Shown here one piece after another: positions 7,576-12,419 of a stretch of DNA of 12,419 bases. Where the stretch lies: the NCBI GenBank assembly GCA_015179025.1, contig WHUX01000733.1, positions 1 to 12,419 of the forward strand. Reading direction: 5' to 3'. Every line of letters starts with the position of its first letter. Position 1 is the stretch's first letter. The notes under the pieces are model-generated. The model did no database searches, was not told where the DNA came from, and saw only the letters and a program-made list of their open reading frames with translations. This DNA comes from Terfezia claveryi (taxonomy: Eukaryota; Ascomycota; Pezizomycetes; Pezizales; Pezizaceae). The position numbers were made by a program, and so were the translations under genes.

Positions 7576-8520
7576 GGGTTTTAAAACATGTGGGGAATTC
7601 ACGAGTTCCTTGAGTTTTTCAAACACTGCGTTTTGAGTATCTGTCTATTCCCATTTCTTTGTTTCTCCTTGCAGTTCTGATAGGGTACTTGCATACGATG
7701 CTAAGTCAGGAATAAATCTGCTAAGATAATTAACGATTCCAAGGAATCCTCTAAGATCCTTTTTTCTTGTAGGAGTTGGAAATGTTAATATGGTAGTCCT
7801 CTTCTTCGGGTCTACATGTAATCCATCTGATGTTAAAACGTATCCTAAGATTTCCAATCTTGGAGTAAAGAACTGGCATTTGCTTTCTTTGAGATAGAAT
7901 TTCTTGTCTTGTAGACATTGAAGTACTATCTTCAATAATTCTACATGTTCTTTATACGTTTTGGAGAATATAATAATATTATCAATATAGATGATTAAAT
8001 TTTTATAGACCATGTCCTTAAAAATTTCATGCATAATATGAACCATGGTAGCAGGTGCGTTACGATCCCCTTGTTGCATAACTCTACATCTGAAATATCC
8101 CATATGACATAAAAAGGTAGAGTATTACTCAGATTCTTATTATTTCTAATATTAAAAAATCCGTCAGCTAAGTCGAGCTTAGTCCAAATGGGATTCTCTA
8201 CTACTAGTTCAATTGCTTCATAAATATCTGGCAATGGGGTGTGATCCGGTTCGACGGCTAAATTGCAGTCTCGACAGTCATTGACATGTCGGGCTTCTTC
8301 CGGTTCATCTCGTTTAGGAATAGTGAATATGACTACAGATTTGTGTCATTTTCTACTCTATATATGCGACCTGATGCTTCTTCTTCGACTAATTTGTCAT
8401 GGATTTGTTGTCTAAATCAATGTCCTGAGGGTCGCCATTTTGGTATCCAAGTAGCTCCTACTTTTGGTTTGATAGAGTGATTAATTTTTCTTAGTGGCAG
8501 TAATTCCCATGAAATTGTCT
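7576..8520 (-). other. Reverse transcriptase domain, catalytic Asp lost
   Basis: N-terminal part: ELLPLRKINHSIKPKVGATW, then DKLVEEEASGRIYRVEND and IFTIPKRDEPEEARHVNDCR. Motif A is WTKLDLADGFFNIR. After a frameshift near 8115 come CRVMQQGDRNAPATM and the catalytic loop, which reads YIDN with Asn at 7978-7980 where YIDD is expected (GAT to AAT, a G-to-A change). The thumb follows as KESKCQFFTPRLEILGYV and RKKDLRGFLGIVNYLSRF. The loss of the second Asp alone should abolish polymerase activity. Confidence 0.92.
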
Positions 8521-8689
8521 TGGGAAATCATAAGGGAAACTCCGTTACAGGGTTGAATTGTTTCTGTACCGTAGAAAAGCTGTCACGAGTTCTCTTTCTG
8601 GATTAGTTTCTTCTATGTTGCTAATATTTTCCCAATTATCTGGTTCACTATAATCTGTAACTGATTCGCAGCTGACCTGTGTATACACT

Positions 8690-9150
8690 GATCTTATACC
8701 ATTCCCATGGTTCTAGATCCCTTCCATACACTAAGCTGGAATTGTGGAATGTTTTCCAGTTGGATAGTAACTGGTTCTGATGGGCAGAATTATTGCTCGC
8801 ACTTTACTGAGAGCAGGTTCTCCTAGTATCATGTCCTATCCAGTCAAATGAGCTACATAGAATGTTCGTTCTTCTACATAACCTATCCAATCAAGTTTGA
8901 TAGTACAAGCTTTATCTATTGTTCCTTTTGAGCCTTTAATTGCAGTGCTTAATGATTTTTCTCATACTTCTAGTCAGTATTTTGTATAGGTGTACAAATT
9001 GAGAATTAATTAAGTCTCCTCCTTTGTTTGGAGATCAATTAAAGCTAGTGTGGGGTGTTCATTAGCTTTAACGAATACCTTGCTAAAATCTGGTACCTGT
9101 CTTGACAAGGGTCGTTCCTTGATTTTATCCTTTTGTTTTTATCCTGGTGG
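8690..9150 (-). other. Aspartic protease region of the right element
   Basis: From the Gag knuckle the frame continues through RKRKNKVPMRTAAQDLAMR, stops TAG and TAA, then KQKDKIKERPLSRQVPDFSK. The probable active-site loop reads HPTLALIDLQT (Asp at 9034-9036), followed after a one-base shift by GGDLINSQFVHLY. Downstream come IKGSKGTIDKACTIKLDWIG, TFYVAHLTG, a stop in place of Trp, and DMILGEPAL, which fits the retropepsin flap and the hydrophobic-Gly motif near the end. The loop has Asp-Leu-Gln-Thr instead of Asp-Ser/Thr-Gly. Confidence 0.7.
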
Positions 9151-9204
9151 CTATCGCATAGCTAAATCTTGTGCGGCTGTACGCATGGGTACCTTATTTT
9201 TTCG

Positions 9205-11244
9205 TTTCCTACAGTCCTTGTAGGAGTGTCCAGGGTTCCAACACCATAGACATTTCTTGTCTCTAATTAATTGCATCTTCGTCTTCTGATCCAATTTTTT
9301 TGTGATGGTGTCCCAATCTGAGTCCTTCCGATTTTCTGTATTGGGTTTGGTGTTGGGATTGCTGCTAGGATTAAATCCTGTTTTTTGTCATTGATTCTGG
9401 TCCCTGCGTGGACCGTGACTTCGATTTTCATTCGAGGGTGTTGTCGTCGGATGTATTTGTTGTGGTGGTGGGGCAATATCCTTCTTGGAAGCTTCATATG
9501 ACTCTGCTTGATGCACGAGCTGATCATATGACCATTCTTCTTTAATTAAAGGAATTAATGTAGCTGACATATATGGCGGCAGGTGATTAAGAAACTTTCT
9601 TCTTTTTACTTCCTGCGATATTGATTGTTTGCCATCCTTGTCAATCAATTTAATTTGCATTTCAGTAAGCCAGTTGGCAAACTGTTTGATTCCCATGTGA
9701 CGTCCGTCCTTGTATGGTGTGGCTGTCTCCCATCGTTTCCACAAAATGTCCTTACTAGTAGAGGGTATCAGAAAATCCCTTAGCGCTAGTATGAATCTAA
9801 AGAATGTCGCATTCTTTCCTTTTTCTCTTAGGAATTGATTATAAGTAGTGAGCGCGCTCCTTCCATTCTGAATCCAACAATTTCCAGAGCTGAAGCACCT
9901 TCTAAATCTATTCCTTTGATAACAAACCAATGTTGCATTGCTGTGGCCCAAGAGTCAAAATATTGTGAGTCTTGCCATTTTTTGTCTTCTCCTCTTATTT
10001 TTTCTGGTAGATCAATCTTTATTCCTTTTAAAGCATTTGTTGCTTTATGGTTACCCATTGTAACCATTCCTGTTATAGATTCCCATTGCTGGTGTTCAAC
10101 TGATTTTCCTTGTTTGGGTTTTCTTTTAAGAGTTTGACTTGCAACTGACGATGCTTATCAGAGTCTGAGCTATCATCTCGCTATCATCGGGGTCTCATCC
10201 TCCTCCTTGCATTTTCTGCTTCTGTTGGTCTAGTCCTGTATCTAGATCATCATCGTCTTCTGGTAATTCTATATCTTCTGGTGGTTGGTCTTTATCGTCC
10301 GTTTCTTTGGCTGACCCAGTCCTCTTTCTGGTGTCTCAGGTGCTCGACCTTTGCCTTTCGATTGATCTTTTGGTGTTCTCAGGAACGCTCTGGAAGTTCT
10401 TTGCTAGGATTGAAAAAATCCTCCGCGGTATGTGCTGATTCTTCTAGATGAGTGCCACTCATTATGAATGCCATTATTTCTTCCCAGTTATTTATTACCC
10501 AATTCGGTTTCCTTAAGAGTGGAACAACAGGTTTCTTTAATTCCTTGCTTAAAAATGCGTTCATTTCTAAATCTTTTCTTTGAATGGGTAAGGTGTTAGC
10601 CATAAATAGTGTTTTACTACAGCTTCCATTAAGAGTCGAGTATCATCAGGATGATACTGTTGGGCATGTCCCATTGAGCGAGTATATTTCAAAATCTCCT
10701 CAATTGTTGGAAAATGTCTATCCCAAAATTCTTCTGGTGCGAGAGGTAGAGCATACTAAAATATAGTTTGGTTCCTGCTCCACCTGGTTCTCCTATTTCT
10801 ATATCATAGGCAGATTTATTTCCCCTTCTGTATTAGGAACTACAAATCTGGTCTTTCTGGGAGTTTCTTCTACTAATTTCTTAATATCTTCAGGTAACAT
10901 AGTTAACTGTCTCGACCTCTTAGTCTTCTTACTAAGTTCAGATGCCATTATGTCTGATTTCGTCGTCTGTCCGCAACCAAATGCAGCTGGTTATCGATAC
11001 GATCGTCGAGTTACTTTTCTTCTTTGCACCTTTCTGTGCTGATGGTGTGGTGGCTGATGATCCTTATGATCTCCGTTCGACTGACGGTTCTGTTGGCTCG
11101 GTGGCTTACGAGGCTGGTGAGGCTGGATGTCAGGATCCTGATGTTTCTTATGGTCCTGGTTTTTCTTCGTCTACTGGTCTAGAATCTAGTTCTAGTTCTT
11201 CCGGCAAGAGTGTCAGTTTTCTGATTGTGTGTTGAGGTAGACAT
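9205..11244 (-). pseudogene. gag: Decayed Gag of the right element
   Basis: Gag would form the virus-like particle and bind the element RNA. The proposed start is the ATG at 11242-11244 (MSTSTHNQKTDTLAGRTR); the longer frame reaching 11415 has only a TTG there. An N-terminal Pro/Ser/Glu-rich region follows, with several Gln-type stops. Next are MASELSKKTKRSRQLTML (from 10948), EFWDRHFPTIEEILKYTRS (about 10735-10680), KKPVVPLLRKPNWVINNWEE (about 10540-10480) and an acidic stretch with ELPEDDDDLD (about 10270-10240). The capsid-like core (about 10110-9560) contains LPEKIRGEDKKWQDSQYF, GFRMEGA, ALRDFLIPSTSKDILWKRW and FLNHLPPYM. It ends in a basic, Pro/His-rich linker and a CCHC knuckle. At least four frameshifts and many stops break it. 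A length of about 680 codons is long for a fungal Gag. Confidence 0.82.
9211..9252 (-). other. CCHC zinc knuckle at the Gag C-terminus
   Basis: The 14 codons read CLWCWNPGHSYKDC, a perfect C-X2-C-X4-H-X4-C knuckle followed by the basic RKRKNK. This is the nucleic-acid-binding nucleocapsid motif, and it marks the end of Gag and the entry to protease. The same frame continues into protease without a stop for about 20 codons. Confidence 0.93.
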
Positions 11245-11770
11245 TGGGGGCGCAGAGGTATTGGTAGAGATGTCTGGGCCTAAGGAAGGTTCTGATGGAG
11301 GTAATTCTTTTCTGGAGGAAATGGCTGCAGTGGAGGCAGCGAGATTTGAGCCTTGGGATTGTGACGCTTGGTTGTTTAGACCAATTATTCCTGGACCTGG
11401 GGGCCGGTTTTTCAATGGTGTACTGGATTTACAGGTACAGATGTAATGGCGGTTGCTAGGAGTGCAAGATGAGTTGTCGATCTTATTGGGAAAAGTGTTG
11501 TGAACGAGGGTGGGATTGTTTAATGTGGGATACCACTGCCGTTAGAGCTCTACTTAGCTTGCTTCTAAGTCTTTTGTTGATGTACTGCAGTTGAGAGTCT
11601 GATGTCTCGTTTGTTGGATTTTTTGTTGGCTAGCTAGTTGAATAACGATATCGTTTTATATGTACACTTAGGTGTGAATTGTATACACTTGTGTGAGTGT
11701 AATAAAGGTATCCGAAGGTTGATCAGGCCTTGGATTTAAGAGTAAAGATTAGTAAGTAAGTTAAAAAAAA
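11245..11770 (-). other. 5' leader of the right element
   Basis: About 525 bases lie between the 5' LTR and the proposed gag ATG. On the - strand the leader starts with eight T residues and AACTTACTTACTAATC. No tRNA-type primer site beginning TGG adjoins the LTR. A - strand frame is open over much of 11245-11525 but has no ATG and a low-complexity translation. I see no other gene here. Confidence 0.5.
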
Positions 11771-11902
11771 TGTAATGAATGGTACTAGACAGTATTCATT
11801 TGGTACCGTTTATACAATCTATATCCGTAGGCATGGACATTTGTGTATTTCGGTTCTGCTGAGGTAAGACCTTAGAAGGGTAGGGAGCTTATTATGTAGG
11901 AC

Positions 11903-11917
11903 GTTCCCGAAGGGAAC
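11903..11917. repeat. 6-bp hairpin in R/U5 of the 5' LTR
   Basis: GTTCCC (11903-11908) and GGGAAC (11912-11917) are exact reverse complements around GAA. In the element RNA this gives a GC-containing stem with a three-base loop within the leader. Confidence 0.55.
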
Positions 11918-12065
11918 AGTAATTAACTGGTGTAATCTATCTTATATGATTTGTGCTATCTAAGCTATATGATCTTGATCTGATCGGAATATAGGCTTGT
12001 TTGCTCTGTGTGCTTGCTTGGTTGCTTCTTGTCTTCTTGTGGATTTCAGAGGGAATCCAGTGGCC

Positions 12066-12073
12066 TATTTATA
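12066..12073 (-). promoter_or_regulatory. TATA box of the right element's promoter
   Basis: The - strand reads GAGTATAAATAGGCC. Transcription would start about 25-30 bases on, near 12036-12041, and run leftward into the leader and gag. The box is unchanged in both LTRs although flanking bases differ. A nearly perfect dyad (12041-12058) lies between it and the predicted start. Confidence 0.7.
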
Positions 12074-12171
12074 CTCCTCTGAGATCTGATGACTAAGGAA
12101 ATAAATACAATAAAGGGTGGTTCATCAGAAGGTGGTGCGCTGTACAAAAAGGGGTCATGTGGCCATAGTAA

Positions 12172-12178
12172 TGAGTCA
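12172..12178. promoter_or_regulatory. TGAGTCA, AP-1/Gcn4-type bZIP site in U3
   Basis: TGAGTCA lies in AATGAGTCACA about 100 bases upstream of the TATA box on the element strand. It is a palindromic core recognised by Gcn4/AP-1-class factors. The other LTR has two copies because of the 41-bp duplication. Whether it is bound is inference. Confidence 0.45.
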
Positions 12179-12234
12179 CACGCCTTAAACAGAGGTCACA
12201 CGGCCATAATGAGGGTGTCTTCATATGGCAAGTA

Positions 12235-12252
12235 CCATGGAACTTTCCATGG
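12235..12252. repeat. Palindrome CCATGGAA-CT-TTCCATGG in U3
   Basis: Two 8-bp arms (12235-12242 and 12245-12252) are exact reverse complements with a two-base centre. The left LTR counterpart at 4016-4033 has one mismatch. A further TTCCATG follows at 12257. The position upstream of the promoter suggests a regulatory dyad. Confidence 0.5.
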
Positions 12253-12409
12253 CAAATTCCATGTGCCCTGGATGTTTATAAAGCAATAGGAGGTGGTAGA
12301 AGGCTAGTCCTTCAACCGAGAGGCTTAGTTACATAACATAGTAATAGTATAGGAAATACAAAAGTATATAATCAATTATATAAACAATGAAACAACGTTC
12401 TCCATTACA

Positions 12410-12414
12410 CTTAC
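12410..12414. repeat. Target site duplication, right copy
   Basis: CTTAC follows the LTR end CATTACA and matches 3506-3510 exactly. The last five bases of the window, CTAAT, are flanking DNA. Confidence 0.9.
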
Positions 12415-12419
12415 CTAAT

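Larger units (their letters stand above)
4342..9204 (-). pseudogene. pol: Decayed Pol of the right element (PR, RT, RNase H, Zn-rich spacer, IN, chromodomain)
   Basis: The Pol domains follow Gag without a visible stop and in the same frame as the Gag knuckle, so Gag and Pol may once have been one frame. The frame is broken by stops (for example 9150 region, 8840 region, 7645, 7576 region, 6296, 6036 region, 4594, 4438). Frameshifts lie near 9020, 8345, 8115, 6565, 6240, 5720, 5557 and 5461. Stops such as ETAGTDT and KPTAGNN in RT/RNase H, or the TAG and TAA before KQKDK in protease, are best read as Trp or Gln codons changed by G-to-A or C-to-T. Length is far above the usual 1000-1200 residues of fungal Ty3/Gypsy Pol because of the spacer between RNase H and integrase. 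The subdomains are listed separately. Confidence 0.9.
3511..12409 (-). mobile_element. Structurally complete, decayed Ty3/Gypsy chromovirus (8899 bp)
   Basis: Two LTRs in direct orientation (3511-4190 and 11771-12409) bound a 7580-bp interior and are flanked by CTTAC on both sides. Coding is on the - strand, so the right LTR is the 5' LTR. The order Gag with CCHC knuckle, protease, RT, RNase H, long Cys/His spacer, integrase, chromodomain is a Ty3/Gypsy layout with an unusual insertion. All coding parts are broken by stops and frameshifts. At nearly 9 kb it is long for a fungal Ty3/Gypsy element, largely because of the spacer and a long Gag. The RT, RNase H and integrase signatures resemble a family I associate with mushroom-forming fungi; no family name can be given. 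Confidence 0.93.
11771..12409 (-). repeat. 5' LTR of the right element (right side)
   Basis: It begins TGTAATG and ends CATTACA and pairs with 3511-4190. On the - strand U3 runs from 12409 to the TATA box at 12073-12066. R and U5 follow to 11771. The predicted transcript begins with an A/C-rich, unstructured stretch (about 12040-11995), as is common for LTR leaders. This copy has one full 41-bp unit where the other LTR has two, so it probably shows the older arrangement. Confidence 0.95.

Noticed and set aside
8286..8480. + strand frame over the RT N-terminal part
   Set aside because: Shadow of the RT frame, which reads through KPKVGATW and IFTIPKRDEP on the - strand.
11179..11415. 78-codon - strand frame as a separate upstream gene
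   Set aside because: Its first codon at 11415 is TTG. The ATG at 11244 within it is a better Gag start.
10942..11446. Two adjoining + strand frames (97 and 73 codons, Ser/Gly/Glu-rich)
   Set aside because: They lie antisense to the Pro/Ser-rich N-terminal part of Gag, match no known protein type, and can be explained as its mirror composition.
11763..11770. A8 tract before the right LTR as a polypurine tract, implying a + strand element
   Set aside because: All domains read on the - strand and a better polypurine tract (TATGGGGAAG) adjoins the other LTR.
12089..12289. 66-codon + strand frame in the right LTR
   Set aside because: LTR control region; the frame runs through the TGAGTCA unit and the palindrome and is not intact in the other LTR.

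Overview
The window holds no recognisable host cellular gene, tRNA, rRNA or CRISPR array. It is transposon-rich fungal DNA, made of two different Ty3/Gypsy LTR retrotransposons of the chromovirus type. Both are decayed and they lie in opposite orientations. The Pol sequences, the LTR style and the AT-rich spacers fit a basidiomycete, probably an Agaricomycete. That assignment is inference from remembered family resemblance, not from a search.

Left element (about 1-2916, + strand). The window opens inside its pol gene. One reading frame runs from base 2 to 2146 and encodes the end of reverse transcriptase, RNase H, integrase (zinc-binding region and core) and a C-terminal chromodomain. The frame never shifts but carries 18 premature stop codons. 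A polypurine tract and the 3' LTR follow (about 2181-2916). The LTR has a TATA box and a degenerate 61-bp tandem repeat.

Spacer (about 2917-3505). AT-rich sequence without a supportable gene. It contains one small 11-bp tandem repeat and one short inverted repeat.

Right element (3511-12409, coding on the - strand). This is a structurally complete insertion. Its two LTRs (680 and 639 bp) begin TGTAATG and end CATTACA, and they are flanked by an identical 5-bp target duplication, CTTAC. The LTRs differ at about 28 hand-aligned positions, mostly transitions, plus a 41-bp tandem duplication in the left copy. Reading leftward from the right-hand (5') LTR, the order is: leader, gag with a CCHC knuckle, protease, reverse transcriptase, RNase H, an unusually long Cys/His-rich spacer, integrase, chromodomain, polypurine tract, and 3' LTR. 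The coding region is broken by many stops and several frameshifts, and the second catalytic Asp of reverse transcriptase is replaced (YIDN), so this copy is not autonomous.

The most notable signal is the roughly 1.5-kb stretch between RNase H and the integrase zinc-binding domain of the right element. It carries at least two, probably three, extra zinc-binding motifs, including a second retroviral-type CCHC knuckle. The left element has only about 138 residues at the same place. Other points of interest are the frameshift-free decay of the left element, the protease active-site region of the right element, its missing tRNA primer site, and the duplicated promoter segment carrying a bZIP-like site.
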